A stretch of 64,000 nucleotides of DNA from Rhabdothermincola sediminis. Lineage in GTDB: Bacteria; Actinomycetota; Acidimicrobiia; Acidimicrobiales; Acidimicrobilacustridaceae. The translations under genes and the position numbers were made by a program. Each line of letters begins with the position of its first letter. Positions within the stretch are counted from its first letter, which is position 1. Shown here in pieces: positions 17,193 to 25,854 of the stretch. The DNA lies in contig NZ_JACFSZ010000018.1 in the NCBI RefSeq assembly GCF_014805525.1, forward strand, positions 1 to 64,000, written 5' to 3'. The notes beneath the pieces are model-generated. The model was given only the letters and a program-made list of their open reading frames with translations, searched no databases and was not told where the DNA came from.

Positions 17193-19459
17193 CGCCTTCG
17201 ACCGGCCGAACCTGCCGGCCACGGCTCCGCTCGACCCCACTGCTGGTCACCCTGGCCACAATCTTCGCCTCGCTCGGCCTGGCGACCGTCAGACCGCTCG
17301 CAGGGGCAGGAGCCATACCTGAGCTTGCCGGCCCGGCCCGCCTCGAGCTGGTCGATCAGACGGCTTGGGTGGCGCCGGAAGGCACGTTCGAGCTCCGCCT
17401 CCGCATCCTCGATCCACCGCCCGAGGCGCGGCTCGCGGTCACGGTCCACCCCGCGGTGTCGTCACGCGCTCGCTTCGAGCAGTCCATCCGGGGGCAGAAC
17501 CTCGGCGCACCGCTGCGGCCGGGCCCACCGGCCTGGCCTCTCGACGCGCTGGCCGCAGGGGCCGACACCTACCGGGTGGCGGTGCCGGTCAGCACGCTGG
17601 CGACTCCCCCGTTCGGCGTCCGCCTCAGCTCGCCGGGGGTGTACCCCGTCAGCGTGGCGATCACCGACCGCGACGGCGGCCCGGTCACGCAGCTGGTGAC
17701 CCACCTCGTGCGGCTCCCCGCGAGCGGCTCGGCAGGGGTGCCGCTGGCGGTGTCCATCATCGCCCCGCTCGAGGCGGGCTCACCGTTGCGCCCGGACGGT
17801 TCGGTCCGGCTCAGCCGCGACGACCGCGAACGCCTCGGGAGCACGATCGCCGCTCTGGCGACCACGGTCGACGTACCACTCACCCTGGCGCCGTCTCCCG
17901 AGGTGATCGACGCGCTGGCCATCGCCCAACAACAGGGGGAACCGGATCTGCTCGGTCCCCTGGCTCGCAGCCTCGGCGCCCGCCAGGTCCTGCCCCGCCC
18001 CTACGCCACCATCGACCTTCCGGCCTGGACACGCGGCTCACAGACCGACCCGGACACCGACATCGGGCTGACCCGCCAGCTGGCCACCGGCAGCGAGGTG
18101 GTCGCTGCCCTGCTCGGCACCTGGCCCGACCCGAGGACCTGGCTCGCTGACCACACGATCGACGACGCCACTCTGGGCCGCCTGAGGGCCGCCGGGGTCT
18201 CCCAGGTCGTGCTACCCGCCGACCGGCTCGACGACGAGGGCGGGCGGGGAACCACGGCGGACCATCTCGCCTTCGACGTCCGCGACCGCGAAGGTGGGAC
18301 GCTGCAGGCGGTGCAGACCGATCCCAGCCTGGCGGAGCGGCTGCTCGCCACCTCCGATCCCGTCCTCAACGCCCACCTGGTGCTCGCTGACCTGGCGGTG
18401 CTCGCGCTCGAGCGCCCGTCCCAGTCGCGGGGTGCAGTCTTCTCTCCCCCCGGGAGCTTCGCGATCCCGCGTGCGAGCTGGGACGCGTTGCTCCAGGGCC
18501 TCTCTCACCGCTCCCCACCGGGAGCGGACCCCCTCGTGAGCCCGGTGACGCTCGACGACCTGTTCCGAGCGGTCGACATCGCCACCACCGGCCGAGCAGG
18601 CACCCGATCACCGCTGGTGCGCGAGCTTGCCGCCGCCTTCTCCGAAGGCGACGTCAGCACGCTGGCCGCCGACAGCGCGGCCATGTGGAGCCGGATCGAC
18701 TCGTTCGCATCGATGCTCGAGCCCCCGACGCCGGTGGAGCCAGGCGCCGCGGGCTCCGGTAGCGACCAGGGCGTTGTCGCGCCGAGCGTGGCCCGAGAGC
18801 TGGTCTGGCCGATGCGGCGCCTGGTTCTGGCCGCCGGCGCGGCCGACCTGGACGAGCCCGAGCGGGACGCCTTCCTCACCGCCGCCGATGTGGCCGTCCA
18901 GGCCCGGCTCGCGGCGATCACTCTTCCCGGGCCTCAACAGATCACGCTGACCGAGCGCACCAGCCGGGTCCCGCTCACCTTCGAGAACCAGCTCGATCAT
19001 GCGGTCACCGTGGAGGTGGCGCTGCAGAGCGAGAAGCTCGAGTTCCCGGGTGGCGACCTCCAGGTCCTCACACTGCCGCCGAAGGAGACCACCCGCTACG
19101 AGATCACCGTCGAGACCCGCTCCTCAGGTGCGTTCCCCATGGAGGTCACCATTCGCTCACCCGACCGAGGCCTGGTGCTGGGCGCCACCCGGTTCTCCGT
19201 GCGCTCGACGGCCATCTCGGGGATCGGGCTGCTGTTGTCCGCCGTGGCCGGCGCGTTCCTGCTGCTGTGGTGGGCGCGTCATTTCCGTGATGTGCGCCGG
19301 AGCCGGCGGCTGGTCTCCCCCAACCATCCCGCCTCGCGTCCGGTGAGCAGCCCCCGTTCCCCGAGTCCCACGGCGGGGTCCGCTACGCTCCCCCGATCGG
19401 TCGGCGCGGAGGGCGCCGCCAGCGGGGGAGACCATGCCCGGAGTCCAGATCGTCACTGA
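17189..19459 (+). CDS. DUF6049-like extracytoplasmic membrane protein
   Basis: The 756-residue product has an N-terminal hydrophobic signal segment (about 15-35), a large extracytoplasmic region of mixed beta and alpha composition, and one C-terminal membrane helix (ISGIGLLLSAVAGAFLLLWWA, about 680-700) followed by a basic Arg/Ser/Pro-rich cytoplasmic tail. This matches the DUF6049 protein found between pcnA and mviN in mycobacteria (Rv3909 type). Function unproven; its neighbours suggest a role in envelope assembly. Its end overlaps the start of DegV by 26 bases. Confidence 0.8.
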   Translation: MTPSTGRTCRPRLRSTPLLVTLATIFASLGLATVRPLAGAGAIPELAGPARLELVDQTAWVAPEGTFELRLRILDPPPEARLAVTVHPAVSSRARFEQSIRGQNLGAPLRPGPPAWPLDALAAGADTYRVAVPVSTLATPPFGVRLSSPGVYPVSVAITDRDGGPVTQLVTHLVRLPASGSAGVPLAVSIIAPLEAGSPLRPDGSVRLSRDDRERLGSTIAALATTVDVPLTLAPSPEVIDALAIAQQQGEPDLLGPLARSLGARQVLPRPYATIDLPAWTRGSQTDPDTDIGLTRQLATGSEVVAALLGTWPDPRTWLADHTIDDATLGRLRAAGVSQVVLPADRLDDEGGRGTTADHLAFDVRDREGGTLQAVQTDPSLAERLLATSDPVLNAHLVLADLAVLALERPSQSRGAVFSPPGSFAIPRASWDALLQGLSHRSPPGADPLVSPVTLDDLFRAVDIATTGRAGTRSPLVRELAAAFSEGDVSTLAADSAAMWSRIDSFASMLEPPTPVEPGAAGSGSDQGVVAPSVARELVWPMRRLVLAAGAADLDEPERDAFLTAADVAVQARLAAITLPGPQQITLTERTSRVPLTFENQLDHAVTVEVALQSEKLEFPGGDLQVLTLPPKETTRYEITVETRSSGAFPMEVTIRSPDRGLVLGATRFSVRSTAISGIGLLLSAVAGAFLLLWWARHFRDVRRSRRLVSPNHPASRPVSSPRSPSPTAGSATLPRSVGAEGAASGGDHARSPDRH

Positions 19460-20270
19460 CAGCGCCTGCGACCTCGAACCCGAGGAGGCCGACCGACACC
19501 GCATCCGAGTGGTACCGCTCTCCATACGATTCGGTGACCGGGAGTTCATCGACCGGGAGGAGCTCTCGGTCGAGGAGTTCTACGAACGGATGGCGGCGTC
19601 CGACACGTTGCCCGAGACCGCAGCGCCACCGCCGGGCAAGTTCGAGCAGGCTTTTCGGGACGCTGCCAACGACGGAGCCGACGCGGTGGTGTGCATCAAC
19701 CTGTCGAGCGCGTTGTCGGCCACGATGCAGTCGGCACAGAACGCGGCGGCCGCCGTGGCCGACGACATCGACGTGCGCATCGTCGATTCGAGGTCGATCA
19801 CCGGTGGCCTCGGGATCCAGGTCGTGGAAGCCGCGAAGGCTGCCGCCGACGGCAAGAGCGTCGACGACGTGGTGGCCGTCGTGGAGGATCTGGTTCCACG
19901 AACCGAGATCTACGGCGCTCTGGACACGCTTGAGAACCTCAAGAAGGGGGGGCGCATCGGCAACGCCCGAGCCCTGCTCGGTTCCATGTTGTCGTTCAAG
20001 CCGCTCATCCACATCGCCGACGGAGCGGTGGAAGAGGCCGGAAAGCCGCGGACCCGCAAGCGTGCGCTCGAGGCACTACGCGACAAGCTCTTCGCCGAAG
20101 GCGACGTGTCCCACCTGCGGGTCTGCCACGGCGAGGCCCCCGACCTCGAGGAGTTCCTGGAGCTCATCTCCCCCCGTTACCCACGCGAAGAGATCACCGT
20201 CTGCAAGATCGGCGCGGTGATCGGCACCCACGGCGGCCCTCGCATCATCGGTGTCTGCTACGTGAAGTAG
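19434..20270 (+). CDS. DegV-family fatty-acid-binding protein
   Basis: The 278-residue cytoplasmic protein has the DegV pattern: MPGVQIVTDSACDLEPEEA at the start, NLSSALSATMQSAQNAA in the middle, VDSRSITGGLG, and the late LKKGGRIGNARALLGSMLSFKPLI. In Firmicutes this family (FakB) presents fatty acids to a FakA kinase; no FakA is visible here. The start has a GGGGGAG site inside the previous gene. It is inserted between DUF6049 and the kinase, where mycobacteria have mviN. Confidence 0.92.
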   Translation: MPGVQIVTDSACDLEPEEADRHRIRVVPLSIRFGDREFIDREELSVEEFYERMAASDTLPETAAPPPGKFEQAFRDAANDGADAVVCINLSSALSATMQSAQNAAAAVADDIDVRIVDSRSITGGLGIQVVEAAKAAADGKSVDDVVAVVEDLVPRTEIYGALDTLENLKKGGRIGNARALLGSMLSFKPLIHIADGAVEEAGKPRTRKRALEALRDKLFAEGDVSHLRVCHGEAPDLEEFLELISPRYPREEITVCKIGAVIGTHGGPRIIGVCYVK

Positions 20271-20322
20271 CGCCCGGCGGCTCCGACCGTCACGTGCCGG
20301 CGCCAACTACCGTGGGTCTGCC

Positions 20323-21957
20323 GTGTCCGGTCCCGCCACCAGCCCGCCACCTGGCCCTCGGGGAGCCTCAGACGCGCCGGTCCCAGCGCGACCGGCCGCA
20401 CCTCACCCCGGTCTGATCCTCGCGGGCCGGTACGCCCTGCGGCACCTGATCGCCAAGGGCGGGATGGCTGAGGTCTGGGAGGGCGTCGACCACGTGCTCG
20501 AGCGGCCGGTCGCCCTCAAGCTGCTGCACGCGCACCTGTCCTCCGATCAGGCCTTCACCGCCCGGTTCCGGGCCGAGGCCATCGCCGCAGCCCGGCTCCG
20601 TCACCCCTCGATCGTGGCCATCTTCGACACCTGTCACGATCAGGGCCACGAGGCGATCGTCATGGAGCTCATTCGTGGAAGGACGGTGCGCGAGTTCCTC
20701 GACGAGCACGGACCCCTCGATCCCGACGACGCGATCCACCTCGGCACACAGGTCGCGGACGCCCTCACCGTCGCCCACCGTGCCGGAGTCATCCACCGCG
20801 ACATCAAGCCGGCGAACATCCTGTTGTGCGACGACGAGCGGGTCATGGTCACCGACTTCGGAATCGCCAAGGTGTACGGCGGGTCCGATCTGACCAGTAC
20901 CGGCACCATGCTCGGGACCGTGAAGTACCTGGCTCCCGAACAGGTCGCTGGCCGACCCGTTGACCCTCGCGCGGATCTGTACTCGCTCGGCGTGGTGCTC
21001 TACGAGTGCCTGACCGGACGGCCACCGTTCACCGGCGACGCGGCAGCGGCGGTCGCCCTCGCCCGGCTTCACCAACCGGTGCTGCCGGCGCGGGCCCTTC
21101 GCCCTGAGCTCCCCGAGCGCCTCGACCGTGTTCTGCTGCGGGTCCTGGCGAGAGAGCCCGACGATCGCTACCCGGACGCGCCTGCGTTCCGAGCGGCCCT
21201 GCTCGCAGCCGGCGCAGAGCCGAGGCCAGGCCCCGCTCCGAGCCTCGCAGGGGACCGGACGGCCATCACGGCTCGTCTCGCGGATCCCGACCCGACCTCC
21301 GTCTCGCCGGTCGCGGGAGCGGTGCCGACGGTCGCAGCGGCAGCGCCCACACCTCACCAGGTGCCGCCATCGCCGGCACGCCGCTCACGCCGGCGATGGG
21401 TGCTGGCTGCTGTCCTGGCGGGCGTGGCTGCCACGTCCATGGCTGTGGCGGCGGTCCTCGTGTCCCGTACCAGCGGCGACGAGATGCTGCTCCCCCGCCC
21501 GGGCCTCTCTGGTCGGGCGCCGGTGACGATCCCCATCAGCTCCGTGCAACCGTTCGACCCCGCCGGTGACGATCACGAGAACGATGCACAGGCGAACCTG
21601 GCCGTCGACGGTGACCCTTCGACTTCGTGGCGCACCGAGACCTACCAGACTCGCCAGTTCGGCAACCTCAAGGACGGTGTGGGCCTGGTGGTCGCGCTCC
21701 CCGCTGCTGCCCGGCTCGGTCGTCTCGAGGTGAGCTCGCCCACCAACGGGTGGGCTGCGTCGGTGCACGTGGCCGCGACCCTCCCGCCGGATCTCGCTGG
21801 CTGGGGCCGACCGGTGGACGCGTCCGAGGGGATCCAGGGTGATGCCACATTCGATCTACGTGGCACCTCCGGTGCCTTCGTACTCCTGTGGATCACCGAC
21901 CTCGGAGACGGGCCGGGCCGGGTGGAGGTCGAGGAACTGGCGGTGATCGGCCGCTGA
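20323..21957 (+). CDS. transmembrane Ser/Thr protein kinase with extracytoplasmic F5/8-type-like domain
   Basis: Of 544 residues, 35-295 form a complete Hanks-type kinase: the glycine loop AKGGMAEVW, Lys66 in VALKLL, HRDIKPANILL (158-168), DFG (178-180) and LAPEQ. A Pro/Ala-rich juxtamembrane linker, one helix (about 359-380) and an outer domain of about 150 residues follow. That outer domain (AVDGDPSTSWRTETY, GVGLVVALP) is like the discoidin-like tail of mycobacterial MviN. In mycobacteria MviN carries a catalytically dead kinase; here all catalytic residues are present and the MurJ membrane part is missing. Candidate target: the nearby CwlM-like protein. GTG start at 20323. Confidence 0.92.
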   Translation: MSGPATSPPPGPRGASDAPVPARPAAPHPGLILAGRYALRHLIAKGGMAEVWEGVDHVLERPVALKLLHAHLSSDQAFTARFRAEAIAAARLRHPSIVAIFDTCHDQGHEAIVMELIRGRTVREFLDEHGPLDPDDAIHLGTQVADALTVAHRAGVIHRDIKPANILLCDDERVMVTDFGIAKVYGGSDLTSTGTMLGTVKYLAPEQVAGRPVDPRADLYSLGVVLYECLTGRPPFTGDAAAAVALARLHQPVLPARALRPELPERLDRVLLRVLAREPDDRYPDAPAFRAALLAAGAEPRPGPAPSLAGDRTAITARLADPDPTSVSPVAGAVPTVAAAAPTPHQVPPSPARRSRRRWVLAAVLAGVAATSMAVAAVLVSRTSGDEMLLPRPGLSGRAPVTIPISSVQPFDPAGDDHENDAQANLAVDGDPSTSWRTETYQTRQFGNLKDGVGLVVALPAAARLGRLEVSSPTNGWAASVHVAATLPPDLAGWGRPVDASEGIQGDATFDLRGTSGAFVLLWITDLGDGPGRVEVEELAVIGR

Positions 21958-21978
21958 GACTCCCGCGAGGTGGGAAGG
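21942..21978. repeat. 37-bp direct repeat, left copy
   Basis: It covers the last codons and the stop of the kinase gene plus 21 bases beyond. An identical 37-base copy begins 413 bases downstream. The copies bound an insertion of 376 bases. Because one copy overlaps a gene end, the pair could be attachment-site-like or the trace of a duplication. Confidence 0.9.
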
Positions 21979-22354
21979 TAGGCCAATCCCAATCTCCACT
22001 TCGGCGTATGGACTGAGGAGGAGACTGGTGATGTGTGGTTCGATTTGAGCGAGGTGTTCGATGACATCGAGGAAGCTCGCCGCAAGGCTAGGTCCCGCAA
22101 CGAGAAGGCGATGTGGGACATCGCTGGCGGGAGAGAGGTGCCCACCGGAGGTACCGGTGGTACAGAGACCACCGTTTCCGCGTCTGGAGGAGGACTGCGT
22201 GAATCGCAAGACGTTCAAGGTGCCCGAGAACTGGCAGGAGATGACTCCCGAGGAGAAGGACGAGTTCCTCGAGGCGGTGCTGGACGAGGCCATCGGCCCG
22301 GTCCAGGAGCAGCCATCACTACAGCCGTCGACCCCAGACGACGAATCCGAGGCG
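21979..22354 (+). other. insertion between the direct repeats
   Basis: These 376 bases lie between the two 37-bp repeats and interrupt the kinase-sigma spacing. Their codon composition is less GC-biased than the flanks. Two short open frames with strong GGAGGAG-type sites are found in it (22033 and 22199). No transposase, recombinase or terminal inverted repeats are visible. The left open frame continues upstream only to a TAG at the repeat edge, so it looks cut at the repeat. Confidence 0.6.
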
Positions 22355-22359
22355 GGTGA
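22033..22359 (+). pseudogene. truncated open frame in the insertion
   Basis: From the GTG at 22033 (site GAGGAGGAG nine bases upstream) the first 50 residues look protein-like: WFDLSEVFDDIEEARRKARS, then WDIAGGREVPTGG. Reading upstream without a start, the same style continues (NLHFGVWTEEETGDVW) up to a stop at the repeat boundary, so this may be the tail of a longer gene. The last 55 codons overlap the next open frame and have shadow composition. Most likely a decayed fragment; no family recognised. Confidence 0.35.
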
Positions 22360-22402
22360 TCGGCCGCTGAGACTCCCGCGAGGTGGGAAGGGGCACCGCT
22401 AG
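22199..22402 (+). CDS. small acidic protein, unknown
   Basis: A 67-residue open frame begins at GTG 22199 with a perfect GGAGGAGG site five bases upstream. It starts MNRKTFKVPENWQEMTPEEK and has an acidic amphipathic stretch, then runs into the second 37-bp repeat, which encodes its basic tail (PLRLPRGGKGHR). The clean ribosome binding site argues for real expression. No family recognised. The tail was presumably acquired from the repeat. Confidence 0.45.
   Translation: MNRKTFKVPENWQEMTPEEKDEFLEAVLDEAIGPVQEQPSLQPSTPDDESEAGDRPLRLPRGGKGHR
22355..22391. repeat. 37-bp direct repeat, right copy
   Basis: This copy is identical over 37 bases to 21942-21978, which spans the kinase stop codon. It ends 50 bases before the sigma factor start. 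See the left copy. Confidence 0.9.
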
Positions 22403-22441
22403 GCTCGGCCGATCCGGGGGGAGGCCGACGACCGAGCGCTG

Positions 22442-22981
22442 GTGTCCGCCGCTCAGGCGGGTGGCCGGGACGCGCTCGAGGCCCTGCTGCGCCGGCACTA
22501 CGACCGCATCCATGCCCTCTGCCGCCGTCTCACCGGCCACGACGAGGACGCGCTCGACGCCACCCAGGAAGCCCTCCTTGCGATCGTGCGGGGGCTCGAC
22601 CGATTCGACGGACGGGCCGCGTTCAGCACGTGGAGCTACCGGGTGGCGACCAACACCTGCCTCGACCAGCTCCGCCGACGGAGGCGGCGCCCCGAGCCCG
22701 CTCCGCGGGACACGGCCACTGACGACCCGGCGGTCCCGAGCTTCGACCAACTCCTGAGCGACCGCCTGGCCATCGACGAGGTGCTCGCCACCCTGGCACC
22801 CGAGTTCCGGGCCGCGGTCGTCCTTCGCGACGTGCTGGGGCTCGACTACGCCACGATCGGCGAGGTGTTGGACATCCCACCGGGCACGGTACGGTCTCGC
22901 ATCGCCCGGGGCCGAGCCGCGCTCGCGGATCAGCTCGGGAACCTCAATCCCTCCGTCGACGTCCCAACAGACAGACCATGA
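22442..22981 (+). CDS. ECF-type RNA polymerase sigma factor (SigM-like position)
   Basis: The 179-residue protein has sigma region 2 (LLRRHYDRIHALCRRLTG, DALDATQEALLAIVRGLDRFDGRAAFSTW with the -10-recognising region) and region 4 (LAPEFRAAVVLRDVLGLDYATIGEVLDIPPGTVRSRIARGR). It lacks region 3, as ECF factors do. It directs transcription of a stress regulon and occupies the sigM position of mycobacteria. The anti-sigma gene overlaps its stop (ATGA). The start is uncertain: GTG 22442 is the first usable codon, while a GGGGGGAGG lies 17 bases further up. Confidence 0.92.
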   Translation: MSAAQAGGRDALEALLRRHYDRIHALCRRLTGHDEDALDATQEALLAIVRGLDRFDGRAAFSTWSYRVATNTCLDQLRRRRRRPEPAPRDTATDDPAVPSFDQLLSDRLAIDEVLATLAPEFRAAVVLRDVLGLDYATIGEVLDIPPGTVRSRIARGRAALADQLGNLNPSVDVPTDRP

Positions 22982-23883
22982 CGGACGTGACCCCCCCACA
23001 CCTTCCCCCCGACGACGAGCTCGTCTCCGCGGTCCTCGACGGTGAGGCGTCGGCGGAGGAGGAGGCCCAGGTGCTCGCAGACCCTGACGCCCGGGAACGC
23101 TTGGAGCGCTTTCGGGAGCTCGCAGCCCGCCTCCGCACCCCGGTCGCCCCATTGGAACCCGCGGTGCGAGCACAGCTCATCGACCGCGCTCTCGCAGCTC
23201 GTCCCAGCCACGGCCGCCACGAGGACCCCGACCCTGCAGCGCACGGTCGGGACCAGGCATTGCCCCCTCCGGGGCCGGACCGACACCCGGCAATGCTCGC
23301 TGCCAGGTCTGCGTTGGCCATCGCCGCCGCCGTGGCGGTGGCGATCGCCACGTTCGCTCTGCTCCGCTGGGACCGCACGGCGAGCCACACCGACGTCGCG
23401 TCCGGCCCTCAGCCGGACCGTACGGAGACCTTCGCGGAGGTGGGCGCCGAAATCCGTGGTGGGACCTCCCCACGCGACGCTGCCACCCCCGAACCAACCG
23501 CTTCCGGCGAGGAGCGCACACCGGAGGCGGCGCCGATCGGCGAGCCCCAGCTCGGGACGTTCACCAACGCGGAGGATCTCCGGCAGGCGGTCCGCGAGGC
23601 CTACGGGACCACTGGCTCGACCGCCCAGACCCCGAGCGGCACCGCACCGGATCGGCGAGCCTCCGACCTTCCGGCGAACACCGCCACGATGGGTCCGTCG
23701 CCTTGCGCACCCCTCGCCAGGACCACCGAACCCTCGCTCGGCCCATGGGTGTATGCGGCTGGCCTGACCTATCGGGGCGTAACGGCGTATCTCGACGTGT
23801 TCGCTCCCGGCGACGGCTCTCCTGCGATCGTCGTGGTCACGGCGGTGGAAGGTTGCCGCATCCTTGAGCGATTCACGCTCTGA
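22978..23883 (+). CDS. membrane anti-sigma factor
   Basis: The 301-residue protein overlaps the sigma gene by four bases. The N-terminal part (DDELVSAVLDGEASAEEEAQVL) is the usual cytoplasmic helical sigma-binding domain, without the HxxxCxxC zinc motif. One membrane helix follows (about 106-127), then an extracytoplasmic Pro/Thr/Glu-rich linker and a small C-terminal domain (about 230-301) with two Cys that could be redox-linked. It probably holds the ECF factor inactive at the membrane until an envelope signal arrives. The adjacent trxB-trxA genes make a redox signal plausible, as proposed for sigM regions. Confidence 0.85.
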   Translation: MTDVTPPHLPPDDELVSAVLDGEASAEEEAQVLADPDARERLERFRELAARLRTPVAPLEPAVRAQLIDRALAARPSHGRHEDPDPAAHGRDQALPPPGPDRHPAMLAARSALAIAAAVAVAIATFALLRWDRTASHTDVASGPQPDRTETFAEVGAEIRGGTSPRDAATPEPTASGEERTPEAAPIGEPQLGTFTNAEDLRQAVREAYGTTGSTAQTPSGTAPDRRASDLPANTATMGPSPCAPLARTTEPSLGPWVYAAGLTYRGVTAYLDVFAPGDGSPAIVVVTAVEGCRILERFTL

Positions 23884-23972
23884 TTTCCCTGCCACTGCCC
23901 TCCGCTCCCTCGTCGGAGGAGAGTGCCGGAAGGCGGCGAAGCTCGGCGCCTTCCGGGACTAGGATCGCCGGC

Positions 23973-24308
23973 ATGGCCAGCCCGATCGATCGCGCGCTGC
24001 CGATGGCCGACCGGTCGACCCCGGCGGACGACTGGCCTGCCCAGGCGACGGGCGCCATCGTCAACGTGGTCGACCAGGTCCGCGACAAGACGACGGGGCC
24101 GATCCTCACCGCCTCGCGGGCGCTGGTCTTCGGGTTGATCACCATCGTGCTCGCCAGCATCGTCGTGGTCCTGGTGATCGTCGCCCTGCTGCGACTGCTC
24201 AACGAGTTGCTGCCGGCCGTCTGGCTCACCTACCTGATCGTCGGGGCGTTCTTCACCGGGGTCGGGGCAATCCTGTTCCGGAAGCGACACGCGCCGCCCT
24301 ACCTCTGA
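23973..24308 (+). CDS. two-helix membrane protein
   Basis: The 111-residue product has a polar N-terminal 45 residues and then two long hydrophobic helices (about 50-73 and 81-100), ending in a short basic tail. It resembles small actinobacterial phage-holin-like or DUF1469-like membrane proteins but lacks a diagnostic motif. It lies between the anti-sigma factor and trxB, same strand. Confidence 0.65.
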   Translation: MASPIDRALPMADRSTPADDWPAQATGAIVNVVDQVRDKTTGPILTASRALVFGLITIVLASIVVVLVIVALLRLLNELLPAVWLTYLIVGAFFTGVGAILFRKRHAPPYL

Positions 24309-24401
24309 CGGATACCCCCGGGAATAGCTCTGCCCACGACCCGTTTGCGGGGACACCTCCGTGACCAGCTGCCAGGACCACTCCACCGTGGAAGGACTCA
24401 C

Positions 24402-25367
24402 ATGACGACCGACGTACGCAACGTCATCATCATCGGCTCCGGTCCCGCGGGCCTGACCGCAGCCATCTACACCGCCAGGGCCAACCTCCACCCCCTCGTG
24501 ATCGAGGGCGAGCCGTCATCGACCAGCGATCAACCCGGTGGCCAGCTCATGCTCACTACCGAGGTCGAGAACTTCCCCGGCTTCCCGGAAGGCATCATGG
24601 GCCCCGAGCTCATGTCCCGCTTCCGCGACCAGGCTCTGCGGTTCGGAGCAGAGATCGTCACCGAGCGGGTCACGAGAGTCGACCTGTCGAGCAGGCCGTT
24701 CGGGGTCTGGGTGGGTGACCCCCAAGCCGAGCAGCCCACCTACCGCAGCCGCGTCGTCATCGTGTCCACCGGGGCCCGCTCGCTCATGCTGGGTCTCGAG
24801 GGTGAGCGACGCCTGCTCGGCCACGGCGTCTCGACCTGTGCCACCTGCGACGGTTTCTTCTTCCGGGGTCAGCACATCGCAGTCGTCGGAGGTGGCGATT
24901 CGGCGGTCGAAGAAGCCACGTTCCTCACGAAGTTCGCCGAGAAGGTCACGCTCATCCACCGGCGTGACGAGCTGCGGGCCTCGAAGATCATGCAGGAACG
25001 AGCCTTCGCCAATCCCAAGATCGAGATCCTCTGGAACCACGTGGTCGACGAGGTGCTGGGGACGACCACCGTCGAAGGCCTCAAGGTTCGCAACGTCCTC
25101 ACCGGCGAGGTCTCCGAGCTCGCCGTGACCGGCCTGTTCGTGGCGATCGGCCACCAGCCCAACACCGACCTGTTCAAGGGACAGCTGGAGATGGAGGACA
25201 CGGGATACCTGATCACCCGCGAGGGCACGCGTACCAACGTCGAAGGGGTCTTCGCGTGCGGTGACGTCCAGGACCACGTCTACCGCCAGGCGATCACCGC
25301 TGCCGGCTCAGGGTGCATGGCCGCTATCGACGCCGAGCGGTGGCTGGAGGCACAGCCCCATCCATGA
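24402..25367 (+). CDS. trxB: thioredoxin reductase
   Basis: A 321-residue flavoprotein with FAD motif IIIGSGPAGLTAAIYTAR, redox pair CATC (STCATCDGFFF), NADPH motif VVGGGDSAVEEA and the late GVFACGDVQDHVYRQAITAAGSGCMAA. It reduces thioredoxin with NADPH. The ATG at 24402 has a GGAAGGA site. It precedes trxA as in the mycobacterial trxB2-trxC pair. Confidence 0.97.
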   Translation: MTTDVRNVIIIGSGPAGLTAAIYTARANLHPLVIEGEPSSTSDQPGGQLMLTTEVENFPGFPEGIMGPELMSRFRDQALRFGAEIVTERVTRVDLSSRPFGVWVGDPQAEQPTYRSRVVIVSTGARSLMLGLEGERRLLGHGVSTCATCDGFFFRGQHIAVVGGGDSAVEEATFLTKFAEKVTLIHRRDELRASKIMQERAFANPKIEILWNHVVDEVLGTTTVEGLKVRNVLTGEVSELAVTGLFVAIGHQPNTDLFKGQLEMEDTGYLITREGTRTNVEGVFACGDVQDHVYRQAITAAGSGCMAAIDAERWLEAQPHP

Positions 25368-25483
25368 GCGGATCGGTATCGCGCTACGGTGAGCGCTGCG
25401 ATGACGCGTCGGCGCGCACGGAATGTCGGCCGCGGTCTGCACGTTGATGTGAGTCCCGCTCGTAGCCCTAGAAGGATCCAGTG

Positions 25484-25807
25484 ATGTCCGTATCCGTCAC
25501 CACGCTCTCCGACGCCACCTTCGATGAAGAGGTGCTCGGGGCCGATCAGCCGGTCCTCGTCGATTTCTGGGCCGAGTGGTGCGGACCCTGCAAGATGATC
25601 GCCCCCGTCCTCGAGGAGATCGCCGCCGAACACCCCGGTCTGCGGGTCGCCAAGCTGAACGTGGACGACAACCCTGACATCCCACTCCGCTTTTCGGTGA
25701 TGAGTATCCCAACGCTTATCGTTTTCAAAGATGGCAAGGAGGCGACCCGTATCGTCGGAGCCAGGGGCAAGGCGCAGCTCGTACAGGAGTTGAGCCAGTT
25801 CCTCTGA
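25484..25807 (+). CDS. trxA: thioredoxin
   Basis: A 107-residue thioredoxin with VLVDFWAEWCGPCKMIAPVLEEIA, including the WCGPC active site, and the cis-proline segment SIPTLIVF. It is a general disulphide reductant. The ATG at 25484 is preferred over the GTG one codon before, because the GAAGGA site is then seven bases away. Called trxC in mycobacteria at the same position. Confidence 0.96.
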   Translation: MSVSVTTLSDATFDEEVLGADQPVLVDFWAEWCGPCKMIAPVLEEIAAEHPGLRVAKLNVDDNPDIPLRFSVMSIPTLIVFKDGKEATRIVGARGKAQLVQELSQFL

Positions 25808-25854
25808 TCCTCGAGGGTCAACCCCATCCCGACTGATGAGAGCGGGGGGTTCTG

